Source of the DNA: Cymbomonas tetramitiformis
Lineage: Eukaryota > Chlorophyta > Pyramimonadophyceae > Pyramimonadales > Pyramimonadaceae
NCBI GenBank assembly: GCA_001247695.2
Contig: LGRX02035483.1
Span: 186,001 to 250,000 of the forward strand
Direction of reading: 5' to 3'
Length of the DNA stretch: 64,000 bases
Made by a program: the position numbers and the translations under genes. The notes below the pieces were generated by a model. The model was not told the origin of the DNA, made no database searches, and worked only from the letters and a program-made list of their open reading frames with translations. Below are positions 28,182 through 37,073 of the stretch, in pieces (the first letter of the stretch is position 1; the number at the start of each line of letters is the position of its first letter).

Positions 28182-29402
28182 ATGTTAAATTTTGAAACTG
28201 TTCAGAAACAACAGAACGTTATTGAGCATGCTTGGCGTGTGTACTTGTTTTACTTTTTTGATCTGTGGCAAAACTTTTCACTTTTTATCACTGTCATCAT
28301 ATATACCCCTACCGGATTTTTGAGTATCGCACCTGCTGTTCACATTATAGTGATCTTCATCAATTTGATACTACTCAACACCGTAGACCTATACGACAAA
28401 GCGCAACCATCCGGGACGTGCACGAAACGGATAATGTCGTGGGGTGACTTTATGACCTTCGAATTGTCCGATGTCATAAACAGTCTCCGCAAACACGAAT
28501 GGGTCAACATCATGTCGATGTTGCACGCGTTCGCGGCGTCCCTGGATATTTGGCTGGTTGCAAGTTCTTTGATATCGGTGTACACGTGCTTTCATATAGA
28601 TTACAACTATTTAGAAGGACACATCCTGTGGGTTGCGACTCCCTGTAACGAATCGGCTAAGGACTTCGGATTCGTTTTTGCAATGGCGTCCGTTTTTGCC
28701 GTGTACAATTTGATTACTTCTTTTACGCAAATCAACCTTTTGACACATTACGGAGTGTGCCACGAACAGAAGGCGGTCTACGTCATGAGCGGCATTGTCA
28801 CAGTAAACCTTACGTTGGCTTCGGTCGGTACCGCGCAACATGTGTCAATGCTGTACGCGTATCACACTGACTTGTGGCTAAAACGTGTAGTCGTGGCAGG
28901 GTACATAGTCGAAGTGATCTGCAACTTAATAGTGGCAAATGTGCGACCGTATGGCGTGGTGCTTTTCTACGTACTCATGATCCTCACTTCGACATCTGCC
29001 GTTGCCAATGTACTTTTGAGTGCAATTGCCGTATCTCAATTTTATGCGCCTAAAAAAGGAGAAGAAGGGCACGTTGACTATTTGTGTGCGATATTTGGAG
29101 ACGACGAATTGAATGAAGATCAATATGGAGATATCGTGATGTTCTTTTATCTGGGTACGATTCGATTTCCCTTAAGCGTAGTGGTTACGATATGCGTACT
29201 GATTATACGCACGAACGAAATAGGCAAAGCAAGCAATTCAGTAGCGTTAAAAGCTCCAGCGGGGTATGATGCAATTGGTGACGTAAACGAGAGAACGAAA
29301 CAATACGGACATCATACTTTAGATCTTCGCGGCGACGCCAAACAACAGTACACCAAAGCCGGAGAATACGTACGATCAAGAGGGAAACATTCTCGTACGT
29401 AA
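28182..29402 (+). CDS. Polytopic membrane protein, unknown
   Basis: 406 residues from ATG 28182. About eight hydrophobic segments between residues 20 and 370, then a basic soluble tail of about 60 residues. The second loop contains several Cys. Overall like a transporter or tetraspanning envelope protein, but no signature motif is seen. Function unknown. Confidence 0.8.
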   Translation: MLNFETVQKQQNVIEHAWRVYLFYFFDLWQNFSLFITVIIYTPTGFLSIAPAVHIIVIFINLILLNTVDLYDKAQPSGTCTKRIMSWGDFMTFELSDVINSLRKHEWVNIMSMLHAFAASLDIWLVASSLISVYTCFHIDYNYLEGHILWVATPCNESAKDFGFVFAMASVFAVYNLITSFTQINLLTHYGVCHEQKAVYVMSGIVTVNLTLASVGTAQHVSMLYAYHTDLWLKRVVVAGYIVEVICNLIVANVRPYGVVLFYVLMILTSTSAVANVLLSAIAVSQFYAPKKGEEGHVDYLCAIFGDDELNEDQYGDIVMFFYLGTIRFPLSVVVTICVLIIRTNEIGKASNSVALKAPAGYDAIGDVNERTKQYGHHTLDLRGDAKQQYTKAGEYVRSRGKHSRT

Positions 29403-29433
29403 GGCAGCACAAAGGGTGCGTGTAGTTTTGAGC

Positions 29434-29525
29434 GCCGATTTACGGTAGACGCAGGAATATTGTGAAAGCGACATTTTCACTTTTTAAATCGATCGTAGTA
29501 TTATCGTTATACGTTAAGCACGCGA
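29434..29525 (+). repeat. Palindromic dispersed repeat, copy 5
   Basis: Forward copy: GATTTACGGTAGACGCAGGA then GTGAAAGCGACATTTTCACT then TCGTAGTATTATCGTTATAC. Lies between convergent gene ends at 29402 and 29651. Confidence 0.7.
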
Positions 29526-29650
29526 GATTCTGAGTCTCACTGTCACGACCTACGAATTCACGCTATTTGAAAGATACTTTCAAACTTGCATACGTACAGT
29601 CAAGCGTGAAACAGGTCATACGCCGTAAGTTATCTTAGTGAACATTCTCT

Positions 29651-30502
29651 TCAAGGCACGCTGCAGTTCTGTAGATGCAGCGCAATTCTACGACGCGCGT
29701 ATCTTTCGACGTCCCGGCCAAGGCTATCGGTAATACTTTTTCCGCGTGAGAGCATGTTGGCGAAAGACAGCATGTAAATTCCGCAGTCGTGATGGTTGGA
29801 TTGTACCGGTAAATTCAATAAATTGTCGACATGTGAAATTTTCTGCAGAGAATAGGTCGTCGCATCGGTGGAACGAAGTATCAGAAGGTTTTGAAACACG
29901 CGTTTGAAGCACGTCTCGTCTTTCTCCGTGATCGTACGCATGGAGTCGTATATCGTTATTCGTAGCTGTTTAACGTCAAAACATACAGATATCCAATGAT
30001 TTTTCCTGATTAAAACTGGAAATGTGTAGAATGTAATTCGTTCGTCAAAAAATTCTTGAAGAGATCGACCTTGTTGTGTGTGTCGCGCGAGTTGTTTGGA
30101 TTTGAGTAAAGTCCACATGTGCGTGTCAGCAAAAAATGTTGTGAACATCTTTACGCGAGAACATTTGCAACGAAGAAGGCACATGTAGGCATTAACGATC
30201 GTATCGTCAATCCAGTTTCTTTTTAAAACACGTGAGAAATCTCCAACACTAAGCTCGTATTGGTTGATATCGAACACATTGTTGGATGCAAACTTCACCA
30301 CAACCACTGTGCGATCATGTGTGCACATACCCTTTAAACATCTTTTCAAACGCTCGTAACTGCGTCTTTCCGTAGCATTAAGCGTATCTCCCAGCAAATT
30401 TGCAATTTCGTCCGGTTCTATACACGTCAAGTCTATCACCTCTTGATCCGTGTTTTCTTGTGTGTGTGCACAGTGGTCTTGGTTCTGCCATCCATGTACC
30501 AT
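29651..30502 (-). CDS. Ulp1/SENP-type SUMO protease (C48) with SIM
   Basis: 283 residues from ATG 30502. The C-terminal 190 residues are a C48 peptidase: WIDDTIVNAY (entry motif), His169 in RKNHW, Asp186 in IYDSM, oxyanion Gln234 in PVQSN and Cys240 in HDCGIYML. Residues 22-26 read VIDLT, the textbook SUMO-interacting motif, followed by acidic residues. Together these argue for a deSUMOylating enzyme rather than a virion-maturation protease of the adenain kind. Probably alters host SUMO signalling, for example nuclear-body defences. A TATATATA box at 30615-30622 lies about 113 bases upstream. Confidence 0.93.
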   Translation of the reverse strand: MVHGWQNQDHCAHTQENTDQEVIDLTCIEPDEIANLLGDTLNATERRSYERLKRCLKGMCTHDRTVVVVKFASNNVFDINQYELSVGDFSRVLKRNWIDDTIVNAYMCLLRCKCSRVKMFTTFFADTHMWTLLKSKQLARHTQQGRSLQEFFDERITFYTFPVLIRKNHWISVCFDVKQLRITIYDSMRTITEKDETCFKRVFQNLLILRSTDATTYSLQKISHVDNLLNLPVQSNHHDCGIYMLSFANMLSRGKSITDSLGRDVERYARRRIALHLQNCSVP

Positions 30503-30614
30503 ATCCCTTTAAGCTGTGTGCTGTAAGAAAACCTTTCACTCGCTCACACTCCTACACGAGGCGCTAACTTGACACGAGAGGGATCGAGTGTAACGCTCGT
30601 ACACTCGATACACA

Positions 30615-30622
30615 TATATATA
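30615..30622 (-). promoter_or_regulatory. TATATATA box of the Ulp1 gene
   Basis: TATATATA embedded in a palindromic GTGTATCGA/TCGAGTGCACAC context about 113 bases before ATG 30502. Confidence 0.5.
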
Positions 30623-30687
30623 TCGAGTGCACACGTATGTGAATGTACCGGTATAAAATCAGGTTTAATTCTCAATCGAACTCCGTT

Positions 30688-32012
30688 TCATACATCGATC
30701 TTTTTGCACTTCACGAGCATACCAATATTCAAAGTGTTCTGAAATTTTGATGTGATATCCTGTTTCGTGTGAAGGTAAAGAACGTTGATCTGATGTTTTA
30801 ATTTTTCCACGCGACACAGTTCAGACTCGTCGTAAATGCTTAGCTCTACTCTGTACGGCTCAAATTCTTGTGCGTCAAAAACAGCGACCAGATGATACAG
30901 GTGTGGATACCGTTTCTCCATACAGTGGCCCATATGATGTAAAATAAAGCTACATAATCGCAACATCGAGGAAGCTCTTTGACAGCGCTTATCGGCAACT
31001 ACATTGCGTATTTTGTGTATGGTGTCTTCGTAGTATTGAAAGGAGGCATCTTCGTCGTCTTCTTGTTTCGCAATCGAGTTGTAAAAGTTCGCTGTCGAGC
31101 ATGTGATTTCTGAAGGTAAGACGTAGTTGTGTAATTGTATTGTGGTCCACATTATCAAATCGATATACACTAGTTTGTCCGAAAGTAAAGCTTCATATTT
31201 AACAAAATCTATCTCCTGACTATCTGCGCGATTGCCGCTTTTCACACTTTTATAACGAAGAGAATTATCGACGAGAGGCTCAGGGTTACCACACAATCGA
31301 TAATATTGGGTCAGAAGTTTAACAGGATTCTCTTTGTCGGACGTGCTGTAAAAGGTATTCTCTTCTCGTTCCTGCTCGAGTTTCGCAGCCTCTTCTTCTT
31401 CCCGAGCCTTTTCTTCTTCCCGAGCCTTCTTCTTTTGAGCCTCTTCTTCTTCTCTCCTTCCTGAGCCTTTCTTCCTTTTCCGAGCCTCTTCTTCTCCCGA
31501 GCCTTTTCTTCTTCCCTGAGCCTTTTCTTCTTGTCGCCGTCGGACTTCCGCACTCTTCTTCTTCCCGAGCCTTTTCTCTTTTCCGAGCCTCTTCTTCTTC
31601 CCGAGCCTTTTTCTTCTTCCCGAGCCTTTTTCTTCTTCGCCGCCGGACTTCCACCTCTTCTTCTTCCCCGAGCCTCTTCTTCTTGTTGCCGCTGGACTTC
31701 CGCAGCCTCTTTTTTTTTGATTTTTAATTTTCTTCTTATTGTTGTTTGTAACGCTCTCAAGAGATAATCATACTTTCTTTCATTATTTGTAATGTTTTCA
31801 AATGTTTGTTTGTCTGCAATTGTATTTGAGGGTATACTGCGTCGTTTTACTGTTATATCGTCGTGCGCTTTTATTACATCATGAAGATCGGTTATCATAA
31901 TTTCTTTTGTCGGCGAAGGTTTTTGTTGTTTATATTTAGCGCTGAACGATCGTAACATTTCTATAATCTTATTTTGACCTGTTATAAAGTTTACAACATC
32001 TGTAGTATCCAT
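30688..32012 (-). CDS. Protein with long KAREEE-type repeat region, frame-disrupted
   Basis: ATG 32012 (MDTTDVVNFI) follows a TATATA box at 32046-32054. About 110 ordinary residues are followed by a low-complexity stretch (about 31380-31700) built from repeats of the CCCGAGCCTTTTCTTCTT type, translating to Lys/Ala/Arg/Glu runs. Then comes an ordinary C-terminal domain of about 215 residues ending at 30688. The repeat stretch changes frame at least twice, so no single frame joins both ends. The C-terminal frame has no ATG of its own and reads smoothly up into KAREEE repeats, which supports one gene. Cause: indels in the repeat, real or from sequencing. Function unknown; coiled coil likely. Confidence 0.6.
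31380..31700 (-). repeat. Degenerate 15-21-bp coding repeats (CGAGCC-TTCTTCTT)
   Basis: At least 15 copies of a CCGAGCC(T)TTTCTTCTTC unit in tandem, varying in length, within the gene at 30688-32012. Length differences that are not multiples of three cause the frame changes. Confidence 0.85.
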
Positions 32013-32131
32013 TTTTGGAAATATTCGTATCAAAGTATGTTGACTATTATATATACTCATCTCAACTGAAAATACGTAGTTATGATAAATTGCACTGTGG
32101 GTATGAGTGGATTCGTCTTTCCATCTTGCGT

Positions 32132-33103
32132 TCATTGCAGGACCGATGTAGAGTTTTGAGATTGTCTCCTATACTGACTCTCTTGCAAAAGATTGTGCGT
32201 CTTCATGAGTTCGGACATGAGACGAATGGCTCGATGATCCGGCTCTATCACAGTTTTCGTGTGCACGTGTAGATTGGTACGATGTTGTTTCTTTTTCTTC
32301 CCTTGCAAGATGGAGTCTTCAGCGGAATCTAATCCGTCAAAATCTTGTCTTGGTACTAGAAGTGCGTCTTCCATAGGTATTTCCTTTCGTTTCCACGCAC
32401 ACTCGCGAAGAGCTTCGATCTGAAAGACCAAATTTGATCTCATTTCATTTGCTTGGACACGTTCGTTATTGGAGTGATGCATTATATGATTCCAAATTGA
32501 TTTTCGGGACCATTTTCCATAATCCCAGTGAACTCGAATTTGCGTGTTGTAAAAGCGGTACACCATTTCGACCAATTGTTTATTCGATGTTCCGTTATTG
32601 TAATGAGTGTCGATCAGATTGAGCATTTCCTCGTAAACCGCACGCTGCTCCGATTCGTCGATGTTTGCGGTGGATGCAGCTTCATCGGCGGTATGTTTGT
32701 CGTATTTTTGCGAGTACATACAAGCTATGCAGCCTTCTTTTTCGAGCGCAATTGTAGTTTTGCACGCAGAAGATGGACAAGGAGAAATATCTCCTGGTGC
32801 TCGTACAGTTGTGTCGGCGTTTAAACAATCGGTAGATGTGTGCATTGGAGCATCAGAATCGGCGTCGTCAGACAGTATATCGCTTACAGGTGTTTTTGGG
32901 GGTTTTTTTTTCTTTGACATCGTGTTCACACTCTCTTCTTGACATTGCTCGTGTGTGGCGTACGAATTATCGGAGGAGTCCTCTGTCTTCGTGACGGTCT
33001 TATTTTTGGGCTTAGATGCATCGGATAAGCTTTCGTCCAGACCGCTCGATTGCACGAAGCTGTGAGATCTCGAGTTGGTCATCTTTTGAATTGCAATATT
33101 CAT
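32132..33103 (-). CDS. Unknown protein with CxxC and W...H-x3-H motifs
   Basis: 323 residues from ATG 33103. The first 120 residues are acidic/Ser rich and disordered, with a KKKKPPK nuclear-signal-like cluster. From residue 128 a compact domain begins with a CIAC pair, a MLNLIDTHY helix, a VYRFYN segment, then W-x3-SIWNHIMHH, suggesting a Cys/His metal site. The last 60 residues hold another KKKKQH cluster. The combination suggests a nuclear nucleic-acid-binding protein, perhaps a transcription factor. Family not recognised. Confidence 0.75.
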   Translation of the reverse strand: MNIAIQKMTNSRSHSFVQSSGLDESLSDASKPKNKTVTKTEDSSDNSYATHEQCQEESVNTMSKKKKPPKTPVSDILSDDADSDAPMHTSTDCLNADTTVRAPGDISPCPSSACKTTIALEKEGCIACMYSQKYDKHTADEAASTANIDESEQRAVYEEMLNLIDTHYNNGTSNKQLVEMVYRFYNTQIRVHWDYGKWSRKSIWNHIMHHSNNERVQANEMRSNLVFQIEALRECAWKRKEIPMEDALLVPRQDFDGLDSAEDSILQGKKKKQHRTNLHVHTKTVIEPDHRAIRLMSELMKTHNLLQESQYRRQSQNSTSVLQ

Positions 33104-33302
33104 ATCTGCGGTAGCGGTAGTTTAGGTAATAGCAATATTCAACAAAACGCAAAATTGATTGAATTCCTTCTGAACGACAACAAAAAGCAGCGTGTACTTT
33201 AGATCTCTAAAGATTGATTCTGACACGTTATTCAGAGTGTGTACAGACCTCTTGACGGTTATATGTACGATTGCGCGCTACACGCGCACACGCACATGCC
33301 CA

Positions 33303-33312
33303 TATATATATA
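33303..33312 (-). promoter_or_regulatory. TATATATATA box upstream of the 33103(-) gene
   Basis: Alternating TA run about 200 bases before ATG 33103, flanked by GTGTG/CACAC sequence like other boxes of the window. Confidence 0.4.
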
Positions 33313-33362
33313 TACACACTTTCACACATGTGTTGTATACGATTGGACGACTCGAACTTGAC

Positions 33363-33600
33363 AGTTGATTTTTGGCAGGGATGCGGATTTTGTGGTAGCG
33401 ATATGCCCATTCTTTACGTTGATTAAATGTTGTCGTTACGTGTTAAGAGTCGTATATTGTAGAGAATCGGAATTCGTAGGTTTGTTTTTCCACCAAGGAT
33501 TCATATGGTACGTTGTTAACACATAACAATCATACACAATCAATGTAAAAAATAGGAAGGTCGCTTTCACAAATTTCCCACATTCACCGGATATCATCTT
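33363..33600. repeat. Palindromic dispersed repeat, complete inverted pair (copies 6 and 7)
   Basis: Forward arm 33363-33452 and reverse arm 33512-33600, spacer about 60 bases. The arms match over their whole length with scattered differences: TTTGTGGTAGCGATAT versus the reverse complement of GGTCGCTTTCACAAAT, and TTACGTGTTAA versus TTAACACATAA. This is the best example of the full unit of about 240 bases. Confidence 0.8.
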
Positions 33601-33713
33601 TTACGATGTGATTCTTGCAAAATCATTGCCAAACCGACCATTCTGATTGCTACCGTTTACAAAAATAGAGTTCATAAAACGTTAGCTTCGTGTATTTTTA
33701 ACGTACAGAAAAC

Positions 33714-33753
33714 GTTTCGCGCGCGCGACACCCCCCATCTCGCGCGCGCGAAA
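33714..33753. repeat. CGCGCG hairpin element, copy 3
   Basis: Arms TTTCGCGCGCGCG and CGCGCGCGCGAAA with loop ACACCCCCCATCT. Same loop core (ACACCCC-CAT) as copy 1. Confidence 0.9.
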
Positions 33754-33993
33754 TAAAGGTTGTTAAAACTTTCACGGGTTCGGGTTTGTAAAGAAAACCC
33801 GCTACCCAATCGACGGTAACGGATAACTGAACAGGCGCATAGCGCAAAAATGTTCTCCTGGTACGCACGGACGAAGTGTCATCCGCAAGTCCGTACATGC
33901 GTACGGTAACTGATGCCGCATCAAACAAGTTTGATTTACTAGCAACGTTCTATAAATTCATACACTGGCGCCACCTTCGCGCTGAAGTACTGA

Positions 33994-34761
33994 CTAGCAC
34001 GAGTGCGCGAAGAAATCGCAATACGTGTTGCCACATAGAACGCACGTGTGATGCCTTATCTTGCAAATTTCTTTTACACGCTCGCTTTCTTTGTGTTGAA
34101 AGAAGTTCGGTAAAATGGAACTTTTCGTCAAAGCGAACACGTGATTGACATTCGCGATTTGTGAATAATGAAACTCGGCAATATTGTACGAACACTTTTG
34201 TAACGAATCTGTTTTGGTAAGAAGAGTGTGATTAAGAATCCTGCACAAAGCATCCACATCGCCAGATGCCGAATGCGCCGATAGCGGGATTTCTTGAAAC
34301 AAATGCTGATAAACAAAAGTCTGTTTGTATGACTTTAGATTGGGATAGACGCGTTTGAAAACGACCAAAGTGTCCACAACACGAAGTTGACTAAGCGTCA
34401 TGGGAACCTTTCTTTTGAGTAAACTCAAATGCCTCAGTAGAATTGGTATGTCAAACCGGCGAACGTTGTGACCCACAAATGTAATCGTGAAAGGCCCGAC
34501 CGTACCCTTAATCACGTCTCTTTCGAGCCAATCGCACAATTTGCTACCAACTGTTTCCCACCGATCTTTGGTGGTCAGGTAACGGGAGCTGATACCTGTC
34601 AGTACCGACACGGCATGCGGAATCGGCAATTTGCGAGGACGCACAAATTCGTCGAATCGATCATCCGTGTCCAAAACACGCATCGATACCGATATGATTT
34701 CATTCGTTTTAACGTTCAATCCCGTGGTTTCCAAGTCGAATACCACGATACGTGCAGACAT
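33994..34761 (-). CDS. DEDDh 3'-5' exonuclease (DnaQ-like)
   Basis: 255 residues from ATG 34761 (the frame is open further but without ATG). ExoI motif VFDLETTGL (Asp9, Glu11), ExoII VGHNVRRFD (Asp104), ExoIII HSASGDVDA with His163 and Asp168, the full DEDDh set. The C-terminal 30 residues hold a CVLC...C...H cluster that could bind zinc, beyond the usual domain. Such stand-alone exonucleases act in proofreading, RNA or DNA trimming, or in removing host nucleic acids. Confidence 0.9.
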   Translation of the reverse strand: MSARIVVFDLETTGLNVKTNEIISVSMRVLDTDDRFDEFVRPRKLPIPHAVSVLTGISSRYLTTKDRWETVGSKLCDWLERDVIKGTVGPFTITFVGHNVRRFDIPILLRHLSLLKRKVPMTLSQLRVVDTLVVFKRVYPNLKSYKQTFVYQHLFQEIPLSAHSASGDVDALCRILNHTLLTKTDSLQKCSYNIAEFHYSQIANVNHVFALTKSSILPNFFQHKESERVKEICKIRHHTCVLCGNTYCDFFAHSC

Positions 34762-34908
34762 TTCGAAAAACGTGTTTAGAAAACGCGTATGTACGCCAAG
34801 CACAGTGGGTTTACAAGGCAAATTTGATTGATGTGATGCAGAATGCTGCGACGCGTGCACACTTTATCGAAGCAACGGCCGGTATACAGATATCCGTAAC
34901 AAAGAGCA

Positions 34909-34917
34909 TATATAAAT
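34909..34917 (+). promoter_or_regulatory. TATATAAATA box of the 35042(+) gene
   Basis: TATATAAATA about 125 bases before ATG 35042, in the divergent gap 34762-35041. Confidence 0.45.
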
Positions 34918-35041
34918 ACGTGTGCGTAGGAGAAAGGGTACCTTCTTTTTTCAACGAAAGACGCGGCACGTTTGATCTCACCTATTCGAGTCTTCGCGAC
35001 GTAATTTCATTTATCTGGGTGTCAGGTGAAACAACTGGTAA

Positions 35042-35857
35042 ATGTCGGATCATCGAAGAACTCATCCCGCTGTTGCAGTGTTGGAAGACACGAAGGACGA
35101 AAACGGATATTCGTACGACATCTCCTGGAGCATCGCAGAAAAGAAGAACGCTACGGTGCTTGTGGGTAGCGCGGACTTTGGAATTCTCGACACCTTTGCG
35201 TTGCAGAAATTGTGTGATGTGATGAGGGATGAAGGAGAAGTTATTCTGTGTACCAATCCCGTACGCAAAATATACGCGCGATGCCACACAGCACCAAAAT
35301 TCAGATGCTTTCCTCATTCCTTAAAGGAGGTCGACGCGAAACCGGATGATATATTCCACATTCTTCGCGAGGAGAAGAACAGTTTACTGTGTAAAGCGGT
35401 TCGCATCTTTGCTTCGGCTTGGAAAAATCGACATCAAACTAAGTTTGCAACGAAAGCAAAAACATTGGACGAATGGAGCGGTTTCGCGAATTGGACCGAC
35501 GCTGAGACAGCAGAATTGATAAATATGTACGCACCGTCGTCTGATGAAAGCAGAATTCAAGCTTCTGTATGTACCGAGAACCAGAACGTGTGCAATCTTC
35601 TGGTGAAGGATATACGCGTTATAGACATATGTGACGTGTTTTCGATACTCGACTCTATAAGAACGCGCATGAAGGTGACGTTTTCGTCATCGGTTTGCGT
35701 GCATATGAGAGAATGTTGGTTTTGGTTAAAAATCGCGGATGTGGTGTCAATCGATGCACCCATCGGGAAACGCAAATACACGGAGCATGCACAATCCGAG
35801 TGCGAAAATCAAAAATCGAAACCGAAGGGTGTGGACAAAGATCTGCCGTATTCGTAG
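35042..35857 (+). CDS. Unknown protein, 271 aa
   Basis: ATG 35042. Soluble, mixed alpha/beta, with scattered Cys. Residues 30-80 look like a beta-rich domain (ATVLVGSADFGILDTF, GEVILCTNPVRKIYARC). No motif recognised. After the stop another frame (about 35842-35934) reads as protein (AVFVESKFSHGFACPTEF), so the true C-terminus could be about 28 residues different if a one-base error or slip occurs near 35840. Confidence 0.75.
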   Translation: MSDHRRTHPAVAVLEDTKDENGYSYDISWSIAEKKNATVLVGSADFGILDTFALQKLCDVMRDEGEVILCTNPVRKIYARCHTAPKFRCFPHSLKEVDAKPDDIFHILREEKNSLLCKAVRIFASAWKNRHQTKFATKAKTLDEWSGFANWTDAETAELINMYAPSSDESRIQASVCTENQNVCNLLVKDIRVIDICDVFSILDSIRTRMKVTFSSSVCVHMRECWFWLKIADVVSIDAPIGKRKYTEHAQSECENQKSKPKGVDKDLPYS

Positions 35858-35923
35858 AAAGCAAGTTCTCTCATGGGTTTGCTTGCCCCACAGAATTTGA
35901 AGAGGAATTCATAAGGTACATGC

Positions 35924-36766
35924 TTAGCGATTAGAGCAGCAGTATATCATCCTGCAAAAGACGGTGTACGTAAATATACTGGCAATGTTGGACGTATACA
36001 AGCAAACGCATGACGCACTTGAGAACCTTACCGTGTTGTCATCATGCACGACCGCTGTTCGCATGCACGACTCATCCTCGACAATGTTCACCAAATACAT
36101 CCGACGCAAGTTCTCTAGCGATTTCACGTAATCGATATAAGCTGCGAAAGAGAGGGGTTCGGACTTTTCACATATCTCCATGGATATCCGAAACAGGCTC
36201 TTAGGCTTGCCGTAATGCAACGCCGCACTGGTGCAAGCGGTTGCCAACATGACGGGGAGACCGGCGCGAATCGCTAGGCGGACAGTGGCGTAGAACTGCT
36301 CCGAGTTGTCGCATAACAAGTTGCGAGAGTAAGCAGCACACCAAATTTTACATATACGTTCGTTGTTGGACGCGCCATCCAATGACAACACATTGCTCGC
36401 AAACCACCGCAAATATTTTTTTAGAGTGTACCGACACAACACGGGTGTCGTGCGATTGGAAATCGTGTCGCACACGGCAGAGAACGTCTTCGGGTGCATG
36501 CAAGTAAAGTGAAATTTCCACCAAGTTTCGTCGTTGATACACATGTCGTTATCGGACATGTTTTTAAATATGTCACAGGTGTACGTCGTAGACGTCACAA
36601 AGCAGAGCGCGTCGTCTGTGTAAGGTGTGTATACCAAATTGTTAGGGTTCATTATTGGCGACGCTACTATTCGATCGATTGGTACATATTTATACGTACG
36701 AATGCAAGTGTCCGTAATAATATTCCACGCTCCGTTCACAGATTTTGCCTTTGGCGAGTGCCGCAT
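35924..36766 (-). CDS. Unknown Cys-rich protein, 280 aa
   Basis: ATG 36766. Helical, with about 20 cysteines and no membrane segment until a hydrophobic C-terminal stretch (residues 255-278). The middle part (YTLKKYLRWFASNVL ... LLCDNSEQFYATVRLAI) has the feel of a BACK-like helical repeat but cannot be assigned. Convergent with the gene ending at 35857. A TTTATAAAA sequence near 36864 may be its promoter. Confidence 0.75.
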   Translation of the reverse strand: MRHSPKAKSVNGAWNIITDTCIRTYKYVPIDRIVASPIMNPNNLVYTPYTDDALCFVTSTTYTCDIFKNMSDNDMCINDETWWKFHFTCMHPKTFSAVCDTISNRTTPVLCRYTLKKYLRWFASNVLSLDGASNNERICKIWCAAYSRNLLCDNSEQFYATVRLAIRAGLPVMLATACTSAALHYGKPKSLFRISMEICEKSEPLSFAAYIDYVKSLENLRRMYLVNIVEDESCMRTAVVHDDNTVRFSSASCVCLYTSNIASIFTYTVFCRMIYCCSNR

Positions 36767-37073
36767 CGGATCCTCCGAGACTTCCTTTGTGCAAACGGAT
36801 CGCGGTCAAGTCACAACACGTCTTAAGCACTGTTTTTTTACATTTGCCTTTGTTTGCATTCTACTTTTATAAAATCGACTCCGTAGCGTTGCGCGTAACT
36901 ACGCGAGAAGAATTTGACGTCGAAATTGGATGTTTCAGTGTTTGCGTTACGTGCAGACATACACGTTTCTCTGGTTTGCGTTAAGAGACAACGTGTAGGT
37001 ATAAATACACGTGCGCGTGTCGTATCCGTGAAATCTAAAGCTACACAGTCTCTATCTACAGAGCGTCTTCGTC
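36767..37073. promoter_or_regulatory. Divergent promoter gap
   Basis: 307 bases between starts at 36766 (minus) and 37074 (plus). TATAAATA at 37000-37007 lies 67 bases before ATG 37074; a TTTATAAAA sequence lies near 36864 for the other direction. No repeat copy. Confidence 0.5.

Larger units (their letters stand above)
33104..33993. other. Large non-coding gap with TATA box, repeats and hairpin
   Basis: 890 bases without a supported gene. Contains a TATATATATA box (33303-33312) about 200 bases before ATG 33103, a complete inverted pair of the dispersed repeat (33363-33452 forward, 33512-33600 reverse) and the CGCGCG hairpin at 33714-33753. One apparent open frame is the translated repeat. 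Confidence 0.6.

Noticed and set aside
31319..31654. Arg/Lys/Glu-rich minus-strand frame of 111 codons
   Set aside because: Alternative frame of the low-complexity repeats in the gene at 30688-32012, not a separate gene.
31531..31767. Plus-strand Phe/Leu/Pro-rich frame resembling a membrane protein
   Set aside because: Antisense of the KAREEE repeat region; composition is a by-product of the repeat.
33228..33410. Minus-strand frame starting MGISLPQNPHP
   Set aside because: It is the translated dispersed repeat; the same peptide begins the false N-terminal extension at 10288.
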